From contig CAMWUF010000022.1 in NCBI GenBank assembly GCA_947177375.1, positions 1 to 9,277 of the forward strand: a stretch of DNA of 9,277 nt, given 5' to 3'. Of the stretch, positions 1 through 6,693 are shown in pieces. The notes under the pieces are model-generated. The model was not told the DNA's origin, searched no databases, and was given only the letters and a program-made list of their open reading frames with translations. The number at the start of each line of letters is the position of its first letter. The stretch's first letter is position 1. This DNA comes from an uncultured Ruminococcus sp. GTDB taxonomy: Bacteria > Bacillota > Clostridia > Oscillospirales > Ruminococcaceae. The position numbers and the translations under genes were made by a program.

Positions 1-191
1 GCGGTGCATATGATTTCATGTTTGTAGTAAATTATGAGGATATGCAAGAAGAACAGAATATTTCTGGACAAGCCGAAGTGCATTTATATTTTCGGAAAAA
101 TTCAGAAAATCAAATGATTCTCACAGCAACGGATTTGCAGTTTGAAGATATAATAGAAAATGCAGATTCAGAACCAGTTGCTGAAGAATAA
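1..191 (+). CDS. C-terminal end of an unidentified protein (5' end outside window)
   Basis: An open frame enters from the left edge, with whole codons from position 3, and ends at TAA 189-191, giving 62 visible residues. The tail is acidic (ends ADSEPVAEE) and contains no membrane segment or recognisable catalytic motif. Alternating hydrophobic and polar stretches such as FMFVVNYED and AEVHLYFRK suggest beta strands. I do not recognise the family. The base composition resembles that of the pur genes. The gene ends 70 bases before the purE start, on the same strand, and a hairpin follows its stop codon, so it may be a separate transcription unit. Its function and any link to purine synthesis are unknown. 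Confidence 0.6.
   Translation, partial: GAYDFMFVVNYEDMQEEQNISGQAEVHLYFRKNSENQMILTATDLQFEDIIENADSEPVAEE
149..154 (+). promoter_or_regulatory. Possible -10 hexamer (TATAAT) upstream of purE
   Basis: A perfect TATAAT lies inside the end of the upstream gene, 107 bases before the purE start codon. No convincing TTGACA-like -35 sits 16-18 bases upstream; TTGCAG at 135-140 is only 8 bases away. In A/T-rich DNA such a hexamer can occur by chance, so this is a weak candidate. If used, the transcript would carry the hairpin at 193-231 in its leader. Confidence 0.2.
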
Positions 192-192
192 A

Positions 193-231
193 TAAATAAC
201 AGCAAAAAATTCTGCAAAAAGCTGTTATTTA
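193..231 (+). terminator. Hairpin between upstream gene and purE (weak terminator or leader element)
   Basis: The arms 193-203 and 221-231 are perfectly complementary over 11 bp (TAAATAACAGC and its reverse complement), enclosing a 17-base A-rich loop. The hairpin starts two bases after the upstream stop codon, which suits a terminator for that gene. However, the stem is A/T-rich with only three G-C pairs, and the 3' side has broken T runs (TTTAAAATTT) rather than a clean U tract. A leaky terminator or an attenuator for purE is equally possible. No purine riboswitch core was recognised around it. Confidence 0.4.
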
Positions 232-261
232 AAATTTATGCAGAAGAATCGAGGAGTTTTT

Positions 262-762
262 ATGTCCAAAAAAGTAGCAGTTATCATGGGCAGTGACAGC
301 GATTTTCCAGTAGTAAAATCTGCTGTAGAAAAGCTCAAGTCTTTTGGCGTTCCGTATGAAGTGCATGTGATGTCTGCACACAGAACACCAGAATTGGCTA
401 CAGAATTTTCAAAACATGCTGTAGAAAATGGCTTCGGTGTAATTATTGCCGCAGCTGGAAAAGCAGCACATCTTGGCGGTGTTCTTGCAGCACATACGAT
501 TTTGCCTGTTATTGGCATTCCAGTCAAATCAGATGCGTTAGATGGCATGGACGCTTTGCTTGCAACGGTACAAATGCCCCCTGGTATTCCAGTTGCAACT
601 GTCGGAATTAACAGTGCTGCAAATGCAGGTATTCTTGCTGTACAAATGCTGGCTTTATCTGATTCAGAATTGGCAGAAGCTTTGCAGAAAATGAAATCTG
701 ACATGGCAGAGGGTGTCAAGAAAAAAGATTTGGCAATGCAAGAATTGGTAAAAAGCTTATAA
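262..762 (+). CDS. purE: PurE, AIR carboxylase / N5-CAIR mutase
   Basis: This is the PurE protein of purine synthesis, which makes 4-carboxyaminoimidazole ribotide (CAIR) in the cytoplasm. Depending on class it acts on N5-CAIR (from PurK) or directly on AIR and CO2. The N-terminal loop MGSDSDFP (residues 9-16) and the SAHRTP motif (38-43, with the catalytic His at 40) are both present. The glycine-rich loop reads AAGKAAHLGG (64-73), where many bacterial PurE proteins have HLPG. At 166 residues the length is normal for a single-domain PurE. I chose the ATG at 262 because GAGGAG (251-256) lies just before it; an in-frame ATG at 238 would add eight residues not expected in the family and overlaps the hairpin region. 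No purK is in the window, so direct AIR carboxylation is possible but cannot be decided here. It is the first gene of the pur cluster. Confidence 0.96.
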   Translation: MSKKVAVIMGSDSDFPVVKSAVEKLKSFGVPYEVHVMSAHRTPELATEFSKHAVENGFGVIIAAAGKAAHLGGVLAAHTILPVIGIPVKSDALDGMDALLATVQMPPGIPVATVGINSAANAGILAVQMLALSDSELAEALQKMKSDMAEGVKKKDLAMQELVKSL

Positions 763-795
763 AAGCTTAATTATATATTTTGGAGGTTTTTTGAA

Positions 796-1515
796 ATGGA
801 AAATATTGTAAAAGGTGAACAGCTCTATGAGGGCAAAGCAAAAAAAGTATTTGCTACTAACAATCCTGATTTAGTCATCGTAGATTACAAAGATGATGCA
901 ACAGCTTTTAATGGCGAGAAAAAAGGTACTATTACAGGTAAAGGTGTCATTAATAACAGAATGACAAATTTCATGTTCAAGCTATTGGCTGAATCTGGAA
1001 TTCCAACGCATTTAGTTGAAGAAATTTCCGACCGTGAGACAATTGTTAAAAAAGTGGAAATTTTGCCACTGGAAGTTATTGTCAGAAATGTGGCCGCAGG
1101 CAGTTTTTCTAAAAAGCTTGGTGTTCCAGAGGGTACAGCTTTGAAACAGCCTACTTTGGAATTTAGCTATAAAAATGACGATTTGGGAGACCCATTTATT
1201 AATGATTATTATGCATTGGCTCTTGGATTGGCAACACAGGAAGAAATTGACAAAGTTTCTGAATATGCATTTAAAGTCAATGCATTTATGCTGGATTTCT
1301 TCAAGAAATTAAATATTGATTTGATTGATTTCAAAATTGAATTTGGTCGTTTTCATGGTGAAATTTTGCTTGCTGATGAAATTTCTCCTGATACCTGCCG
1401 TTTCTGGGACAGCACCACACATGAAAAACTTGACAAAGACCGTTTCCGCAGAGATATGGGCGGTGTAGAAGAAGCTTATCAGGAAATTATGAAAAGACTG
1501 ATGGGTGAAGCATAA
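796..1515 (+). CDS. purC: PurC, phosphoribosylaminoimidazole-succinocarboxamide (SAICAR) synthetase
   Basis: This enzyme joins CAIR and aspartate with ATP to give SAICAR, the step after PurE. The 239 residues match the usual length of bacterial PurC. Visible family motifs in order are LYEGKAKKVF (10-19, nucleotide-binding loop), DYKDDATAFNGEKKG (30-44), GKGVINNRM (48-56), EVIVRNVAAGS (93-103), LIDFKIEFGRF (176-186) and LADEISPDTCRFWD (192-205). No domain is missing. The ATG at 796 follows a strong GGAGG at 782-786 with nine bases of spacing. The 33-base gap to purE shows no terminator, so the two are probably co-transcribed. The stop codon overlaps the next start by one base (TAATG), which ties translation of the PurF paralogue to purC. 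Confidence 0.98.
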   Translation: MENIVKGEQLYEGKAKKVFATNNPDLVIVDYKDDATAFNGEKKGTITGKGVINNRMTNFMFKLLAESGIPTHLVEEISDRETIVKKVEILPLEVIVRNVAAGSFSKKLGVPEGTALKQPTLEFSYKNDDLGDPFINDYYALALGLATQEEIDKVSEYAFKVNAFMLDFFKKLNIDLIDFKIEFGRFHGEILLADEISPDTCRFWDSTTHEKLDKDRFRRDMGGVEEAYQEIMKRLMGEA

Positions 1516-2936
1516 TGGGCGGTTTTTTCGGTGCAATTTCTGAAAATGATTGTATTACAGATGTTTTTTTTGGAACAGATTATCACTCTCATTTAGGAAC
1601 AAGAAGAGGCGGAATGACAGCTTATAGTCCTGCATTAGGATTTCAAAGAAGTATTCACAGTATTGAAAATTCACCATTCAGGACAAAATTTGAAAAAGAT
1701 GTTAATGCTATGGAGGGCAAACTCTGTATCGGCTGTATCAGCGATACAGACCCTCAGCCAATTTTAATGCGTTCTAAATTGGGATTATATGCAGTTTGTA
1801 GTGTTGGTGTGATTCAGAATGCAAAACAGCTGGCAGAAGAATTATTAGAAAACGGTTGTGCAAGTTTTGAAGTCATGAGCAGTGGCAATATTAATTCTGG
1901 TGATTTAATCGGTGCGTTAATTTCGCAAAAAGATAATTTTACAGATGGTATTAGATACGCACAAGAAAAAATTATCGGCACGATGTCACTTTTGATTTTG
2001 ACACAGGATAGCATTATTGTTGCAAGAGATAAATATGGTCGTTTGCCTATTATTATTGGCAAACGTGAAGATGGTTATTGTGTTTCTCTGGAATCATTTG
2101 CATTTCAGAAATTAGGCTATGCGATTTATCAGGAATTAAAAGCAGGCGAAATTGTAAAATTGACAGCAAATGGCTGTGAAATACTTGCAGAGGGAACAGA
2201 TAATTTAAAAATTTGTTCGTTTCTATGGACATATTACGGCTATCCGAATGCCGTCTATGAGGGCGTGACTGTAGAAACTATGCGTACTCGCAACGGCGAA
2301 ATTATGGCTGAAAATGATATGAAAGCTGGCAGATTGCCTGATGTGGATTATGTCTGTGGTGTGCCAGATTCGGGTACGCCTCATGCAATTGGTTATGCGA
2401 ATAAAAGTGGTATTCCGTTTGCAAGACCATTTATTAAATATACACCAACTTGGCCTAGAAGTTTCATGCCAACGAGTCAAAAGCTTAGAAATCAAGTTGC
2501 GAAAATGAAATTAATTCCAGTACATGAATTAATTGAAGGCAAGAAATTATTATTTGTTGATGATAGTATTGTCAGAGGCACACAAATGCGTGAGACTGTA
2601 GAATTTTTATATGAAAACGGTGCAAAGGAAGTGCATATGCGTTCTGCCTGTCCGCCAATTATGTATGGCTGCAAATATTTGAATTTTTCAAGAAGTACTT
2701 CGGAAATGGAATTAATTGCCAGACAAGTGATTGATTTTCTTGAGGGTGCAGACGGTATGAATTATCTTGAAGAATATAGCAATTCTGAAACAGAACGTGG
2801 CAGAAAATTGCGTGATGAAATTTGTCGCAGATTAAAATTAACATCTCTGGAATTCCAGTCTTTACCAGGTACTGTTAGAGCAATTGGAAAACCAGAATGT
2901 AATTTGTGTACTTACTGTTGGAACGGGAAGGAATGA
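1515..2936 (+). CDS. PurF paralogue with degenerate glutaminase domain (pseudo-glutaminase)
   Basis: This 473-residue protein is colinear with amidophosphoribosyltransferase (PurF): an N-terminal Ntn-type glutaminase domain (about 1-230) and a C-terminal phosphoribosyltransferase domain (about 240-473). The PRPP loop is intact (FVDDSIVRGT, 347-356), as is GVPDSG (282-287). Cysteines equivalent to the Bacillus-type Fe-S ligands are present (C234, C386, C465, C468). The glutaminase site is not intact: the N-terminus is MGGFFGAI, so Gly replaces the nucleophile Cys of CGIFGV, and there is no propeptide. By eye alignment with the PurF that follows, the catalytic-site Arg becomes S76, the Asn of HNGN becomes V97, and the binding-site Asp becomes S128. 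Glutamine hydrolysis is therefore not expected. Ammonia-dependent activity, a regulatory subunit of PurF, or another amine donor are possible roles; these are inferences. It starts on the TAATG overlap with purC, with only a weak GGTGA at 1504-1508. Confidence 0.9.
   Translation: MGGFFGAISENDCITDVFFGTDYHSHLGTRRGGMTAYSPALGFQRSIHSIENSPFRTKFEKDVNAMEGKLCIGCISDTDPQPILMRSKLGLYAVCSVGVIQNAKQLAEELLENGCASFEVMSSGNINSGDLIGALISQKDNFTDGIRYAQEKIIGTMSLLILTQDSIIVARDKYGRLPIIIGKREDGYCVSLESFAFQKLGYAIYQELKAGEIVKLTANGCEILAEGTDNLKICSFLWTYYGYPNAVYEGVTVETMRTRNGEIMAENDMKAGRLPDVDYVCGVPDSGTPHAIGYANKSGIPFARPFIKYTPTWPRSFMPTSQKLRNQVAKMKLIPVHELIEGKKLLFVDDSIVRGTQMRETVEFLYENGAKEVHMRSACPPIMYGCKYLNFSRSTSEMELIARQVIDFLEGADGMNYLEEYSNSETERGRKLRDEICRRLKLTSLEFQSLPGTVRAIGKPECNLCTYCWNGKE
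2925..2932 (+). promoter_or_regulatory. Ribosome binding site that sets the TTG start of purF
   Basis: GGGAAGGA lies inside the last codons of the PurF paralogue, 11 bases before the TTG at 2944. It is the only good Shine-Dalgarno near the place where the PurF propeptide should begin. ATT at 2941 would fit the spacing better but is a very rare start codon. A TTG at 2884 would add 20 residues with no family match. Confidence 0.55.
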
Positions 2937-2943
2937 TTTTATT

Positions 2944-4368
2944 TTGCACAGAACAGGGATTCATGAAGAATGTGGCATATTTGGTGTTTATTCCAAACAT
3001 ACAAGACAAGTTGCAAATTTAGTTTATTCAGGTTTATTTGCTTTGCAACATAGAGGACAGGAAAGTTGTGGCATTGTTGTCAATGACAAAGGCGTTTTTT
3101 CACATCATAAAGATTTAGGCTTAGTGCCTGAAGTGTTTTCACCAGATATTTTAAATTCACTCGGTGAGGGTAATATTTCTATTGGACATGTAAGATATTC
3201 TACTACAGGTGGCAATAATAGAGTGAATGCTCAGCCGTTAGTTGTTCAGCATGTAAAAGGAAATCTTGCTATTGCACACAATGGAAATTTAGTCAATGCA
3301 CATAGATTACGTGAAAAATATGAAATGAAAGGTGCTATTTTTCAGTCTACCAATGATACAGAAGTAATTTCTTATTGCTTAACAGAACATAGAATCAAAA
3401 AAGATTCTATCGAACGTGCGGTAGAACATGCTATGTATGATTTACAAGGTGCTTATTCGCTTTTGATTATGTCAGCACAAAAATTAATCGCTGTAAGAGA
3501 TGTAAACGGTTTTCGTCCGCTTGTGATGGGAAGTTTTCCAGATGGCAGTATCATATTTGCGTCTGAAACTTGTGCATTAGATGCTGTTGGTGCAAAATTT
3601 GAAAGAGATTTGCTCCCTGGTGAAATTATTGTCGTAGAACCTGAGGGCATTCGTTCGATTAGAACGCATTGTGGCAGAAAATCAGCAATGTGTGTATTTG
3701 AATATGTCTATTTTGCAAGACCTGATTCTGTGTTAGAAGGGTGTAGTGTTCACAGAGCAAGACTCCGTGCAGGAGAATTGCTCTGGCAGGAACACCCTGT
3801 CAATGCTGATGTTGTGATTGGTGTGCCTGATAGTGGTTTAGATGCAGCTTTAGGATTTTCACATGCGTCAGGGATTCCCTATGGTGTCGGATTTATTAAA
3901 AATCGCTATATCGGACGAACTTTTATTCAGCCTAGTCAGCAACAGAGAACTAATTCTGTGAATTTAAAATTAAATGTCATTAAAGAAACTGTTGCTGGAA
4001 AACGTGTTGTGTTAATAGATGACAGCATTGTCAGAGGAACAACTTCGGCAAGAATTGTGAAGCTTTTGCGTGAAGCAGGTGCAAAAGAAATTCATTTCAG
4101 GGTATCTTGTCCACCGTTTACGAATCCTTGTTATTTTGGCACGGATATTGACAGCAAAGAAAATTTAATTGCTTGTCAAATGGAAATTCCAGAAATTTGT
4201 CAGGCAATCGGAGCTGATACGTTAGGATATTTAAGCTTAGACGGTGTGAAAAATATTGCCAAAGAATCAAAAACTAATTTTTGTGTGGGTTGTTTTACTG
4301 GTGATTATCCAGTATCTGTTCCAAAAGAAATGCCCAAAAATAAATTTGAAGCTAAGTTAGGAGGTTAA
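2944..4368 (+). CDS. purF: PurF, amidophosphoribosyltransferase (glutamine PRPP amidotransferase)
   Basis: PurF carries out the first committed step: PRPP plus glutamine gives 5-phosphoribosylamine. From the TTG at 2944 it has 474 residues, with a nine-residue propeptide ending HEE before the nucleophile Cys10 (EECGIFGV), as in Bacillus-type enzymes that are matured by self-cleavage. The glutaminase site is complete: R84 (GHVRYST), N113-G114 (AHNGN) and D138 (STNDTE). The transferase part has GVPDSG, the flexible loop RYIGRTFIQPSQQQR and the PRPP loop VVLIDDSIVRGTT (355-367). Fe-S ligand cysteines are C250, C396, C447 and C450 by comparison with the Bacillus enzyme. It lies seven bases after its inactive-looking paralogue, so the pair probably arose by duplication and may be made in similar amounts. 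Feedback control by purine nucleotides is known for the family but is not shown by the sequence. Confidence 0.95.
   Translation: MHRTGIHEECGIFGVYSKHTRQVANLVYSGLFALQHRGQESCGIVVNDKGVFSHHKDLGLVPEVFSPDILNSLGEGNISIGHVRYSTTGGNNRVNAQPLVVQHVKGNLAIAHNGNLVNAHRLREKYEMKGAIFQSTNDTEVISYCLTEHRIKKDSIERAVEHAMYDLQGAYSLLIMSAQKLIAVRDVNGFRPLVMGSFPDGSIIFASETCALDAVGAKFERDLLPGEIIVVEPEGIRSIRTHCGRKSAMCVFEYVYFARPDSVLEGCSVHRARLRAGELLWQEHPVNADVVIGVPDSGLDAALGFSHASGIPYGVGFIKNRYIGRTFIQPSQQQRTNSVNLKLNVIKETVAGKRVVLIDDSIVRGTTSARIVKLLREAGAKEIHFRVSCPPFTNPCYFGTDIDSKENLIACQMEIPEICQAIGADTLGYLSLDGVKNIAKESKTNFCVGCFTGDYPVSVPKEMPKNKFEAKLGG
4359..4364 (+). promoter_or_regulatory. purM ribosome binding site inside the end of purF
   Basis: AGGAGG is a perfect Shine-Dalgarno. 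It encodes part of the last codons of purF and stands 11 bases before the purM ATG at 4376. It fixes the purM start and links the two genes closely. Confidence 0.85.
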
Positions 4369-4375
4369 TTATTTT

Positions 4376-5413
4376 ATGAGTAATAGTTTTTCAGAAAGCT
4401 ATAAAGAAGCTGGCGTTGATGTAACTGCTGGTTATGAAGCTGTTCGATTAATGAAAGAACATATTGCTAAAACTAATATTACAGGTGTATTGTCTGGTAT
4501 TGGTGGTTTTGGCGGTTTATTTGAACCAGATTTAACTGGCATTGAAAAGCCTGTATTTGTCTCTGGCACAGATGGTGTCGGAACGAAATTAAAAATTGCA
4601 TTTTTATTAGATAAACATGATACAGTCGGAATTGACTGTGTTGCAATGTGCGTGAATGATATTATTTGCTGTGGTGCAAAACCGCAATTTTTCTTGGATT
4701 ATATTGCAGTTGGCAAAAATTATCCTGAAAAAATTGCAAAAATTGTTTCTGGTGTTGCTGACGGTTGTGTACAGGCTGGTTGTGCATTAGTTGGTGGTGA
4801 AACAGCCGAAATGCCTGGTTTTTATCCAGTTGATGAATATGATTTAGCTGGTTTTTCTGTTGGTGTTGTGGATAAGAAAAAAATTGTGAATACAGAATCT
4901 CAAAAAGCAGGTGATGTATTAATTGCTTTAACATCTTCAGGAGTGCATTCTAACGGATTTTCTCTTGTAAGAAAAGTGTTTGATGTTAATGAGCAGAATT
5001 TAGCAATGTATTTTGATGAATTGGGTGCTACGCTTGGCGAAACGCTTTTAACACCAACTAAAATTTATGTAAAGCCTGTTTTAAAACTCATGGAAACTGT
5101 CACTGTAAAATCTGTTTCGCATATTACAGGTGGTGGATTTTATGAAAATATTCCTCGTTCTTTGCCAAAGGGCATTTCTGCACATATTGCCAAAAAAGAT
5201 GTGCAAAAATTGCCTATTTTTGATTTAATCGCCAGAACAGGACATATTCCAGAACGTGATATGTTTAATACGTTTAATATGGGTGTTGGTATGATAGTAT
5301 CTGTCGCACAAGAAGATGCTGACAATGCAGTTACTATTTTAAATCAAGCAGGTGAAAATGCTTATATTCTGGGCGAATTAGTAGAATCAGAAGACGGTGT
5401 TATTTTAGAATAA
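4376..5413 (+). CDS. purM: PurM, AIR synthetase (phosphoribosylformylglycinamidine cyclo-ligase)
   Basis: PurM closes the imidazole ring, turning FGAM into AIR with ATP. The 345 residues match the usual length. Motifs in order are YKEAGVD (9-15), GIGGFGGLFEP (41-51), SGTDGVGTKLK (63-73), GIDCVAMCVNDI (85-96), GGETAEMPGFY (140-150, ATP-binding region of the PurM/PurL superfamily), SSGVHSNGFSL (187-197), ITGGGFYENIPR (250-261) and FNMGVGM (300-306). All key stretches are present. The start is the ATG seven bases after the purF stop, served by AGGAGG at 4359-4364. The FGAM synthetase that supplies its substrate (PurL) is not in the window. The unknown membrane protein begins eight bases after its stop codon. 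Confidence 0.98.
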   Translation: MSNSFSESYKEAGVDVTAGYEAVRLMKEHIAKTNITGVLSGIGGFGGLFEPDLTGIEKPVFVSGTDGVGTKLKIAFLLDKHDTVGIDCVAMCVNDIICCGAKPQFFLDYIAVGKNYPEKIAKIVSGVADGCVQAGCALVGGETAEMPGFYPVDEYDLAGFSVGVVDKKKIVNTESQKAGDVLIALTSSGVHSNGFSLVRKVFDVNEQNLAMYFDELGATLGETLLTPTKIYVKPVLKLMETVTVKSVSHITGGGFYENIPRSLPKGISAHIAKKDVQKLPIFDLIARTGHIPERDMFNTFNMGVGMIVSVAQEDADNAVTILNQAGENAYILGELVESEDGVILE

Positions 5414-5421
5414 TTTTTATT

Positions 5422-6015
5422 ATGCTTACTTTGGTAACTGCTTTTATATGTTTTCTTAGTATCACGCTTTATCAAGTATTGCACAAAGGGATAACAAATT
5501 TGCTTACAGATATGGAATTAGTTTATACAATAACAGATATTGTTAGTATGCTATTAATTGGCGTGATAACGGGAATATTCATGCTTATGGACGATTTGGA
5601 GTTAATTGCACCGTTTTTTACAACTGGTTTGTTTTTAATATGGAATTTGATTCAGGTTCTCATACGCAGTCATATGATAAAAAATAGTGTACAGACCATA
5701 GCAAATTTGGTGGAATATCAATCTAAATTGATTAGAATTTATCGTAAACATCAAGAACCAGAAGAATATTATATTCATGCACCTGTGATGTGTTATGAAA
5801 CACCAACAGAAATTTTAAAATCAGTTTCTTGTGTATGGTCAAAACATATTTCTTACAAAAAAGATGTGGATTATTTAATTTATTATAGTTTATCAAAACC
5901 GTCTTTTTTCTGGTTTCCTGAACAGGAAAAAAATATAACTTTGCCTTATGTAATAGGCATGTGTATGTCAGCAGCATTTTTTATTATTTGGCTTGCTATT
6001 TATTTTTCAACATAA
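5422..6015 (+). CDS. Unidentified four-helix membrane protein inside the pur operon
   Basis: I do not recognise this 197-residue protein. It has about four hydrophobic segments by eye: residues 1-20, 36-56, 61-81 and 174-195. Between the third and fourth lies a polar stretch of about 90 residues (82-173), rich in Lys, Tyr and Glu and probably cytoplasmic or forming a small soluble domain. There is no cleavable signal peptide motif, lipobox or clear transporter signature. It starts eight bases after the purM stop and ends 26 bases before the purN start. No Shine-Dalgarno is visible before the ATG, so its translation probably depends on ribosomes finishing purM. Its place suggests a link to purine synthesis, for example a membrane anchor or a nucleobase-related transport or sensing role, but position alone does not prove any of these. 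Confidence 0.8.
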   Translation: MLTLVTAFICFLSITLYQVLHKGITNLLTDMELVYTITDIVSMLLIGVITGIFMLMDDLELIAPFFTTGLFLIWNLIQVLIRSHMIKNSVQTIANLVEYQSKLIRIYRKHQEPEEYYIHAPVMCYETPTEILKSVSCVWSKHISYKKDVDYLIYYSLSKPSFFWFPEQEKNITLPYVIGMCMSAAFFIIWLAIYFST

Positions 6016-6041
6016 AGTAATAAAATAAAAGAGGAAGAATC

Positions 6042-6668
6042 ATGAAAAATATTATTGTATTAGTTTCTGGTGGCGGAACGAATTTACAAGCTTTAATTGA
6101 CAAACAGGAACAGGGCGAAATTAAAAACGGAAATATTTCTTGTGTGATTTCGTCAAATCCAAATGCTTATGCGTTGCAACGTGCAGAACAGCATGGAATT
6201 AAAACGCATGTTTTGCCAAGAAAAAATTTTGAAAATAATCATGCGTATAGTCTGGCTTTACTGGATATGCTAAAACAAGAGCAGGCGGATTTAATTGTAC
6301 TTGCTGGCTTTATGATTATTTTAGATAAAATTATTATTCAGGCTTATGAAAATAAAATTATTAATGTACATCCTGCTTTAATTCCTGCTTTTTGCGGAGA
6401 CGGATTTTATGGCTTGCATGTGCATGAAAAAGCTCTGGAAAAAGGTGTGAAATTAACTGGTGCGACTGTGCATTTTGTGAATGAAATCTGTGACGGTGGT
6501 GCAATTATCTTGCAAAAAGCTGTTGCAATTCAAAAAGGTGATACACCAGAAATTTTACAAAAGCGTGTTATGGAACAGGCAGAATGGCAGATTTTGCCAC
6601 AAGCTGTTAGCTTATTCTGTGAAGAACGGTTAGAAATTGAAAATAATCATGTCTGGATTATTGATTAA
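6042..6668 (+). CDS. purN: PurN, GAR (phosphoribosylglycinamide) formyltransferase
   Basis: PurN transfers a formyl group from 10-formyltetrahydrofolate to GAR. The 208 residues fit the family. The phosphate-binding loop SGGGTNLQALID is at 9-20 and VISSNP at 35-40. The folate-site segment LAGFMIIL is at 87-94. The catalytic residues are visible as N108 and H110 (INVHPALIP) and D151 (CDGGAI). Between HPALIP and the helix that begins HEKALEKG, the loop reads AFCGDGFYGLHV, a few residues longer than in the E. coli or Bacillus enzymes. I recall similar loops in other Clostridia. The ATG follows GAGGAAG (6031-6037) with good spacing. The 25-base gap to the IMP cyclohydrolase gene shows no terminator, so it is probably in the same transcript. 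Confidence 0.96.
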   Translation: MKNIIVLVSGGGTNLQALIDKQEQGEIKNGNISCVISSNPNAYALQRAEQHGIKTHVLPRKNFENNHAYSLALLDMLKQEQADLIVLAGFMIILDKIIIQAYENKIINVHPALIPAFCGDGFYGLHVHEKALEKGVKLTGATVHFVNEICDGGAIILQKAVAIQKGDTPEILQKRVMEQAEWQILPQAVSLFCEERLEIENNHVWIID

Positions 6669-6693
6669 TATATTATCTTGAAAGGGGATAATT

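Noticed and set aside
225..719. 164-residue open frame on the minus strand across purE
   Set aside because: It lies opposite purE, whose motifs are clear. It has no ribosome binding site or recognisable domain and is a shadow of purE codon use.
753..768. Two AAGCTT copies around the purE stop, able to form a 6-bp hairpin
   Set aside because: The stem is short and A/T-rich, with no following T tract of note and close downstream genes. It is not convincing as a terminator.
2223..2844. Several minus-strand open frames opposite the PurF paralogue
   Set aside because: The coding potential is explained by the PurF-like frame, and none has a domain or start signal.
1515..2936. PurF paralogue as a decayed pseudogene
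   Set aside because: The frame is full length without stops or frameshifts, and the PRPP loop and Fe-S cysteines are kept. Only the glutaminase site is altered.
2884..2943. Upstream TTG start for purF giving a 29-residue leader
   Set aside because: The added residues overlap the paralogue and match nothing in PurF propeptides. The TTG at 2944 has a ribosome binding site and gives a normal propeptide length.
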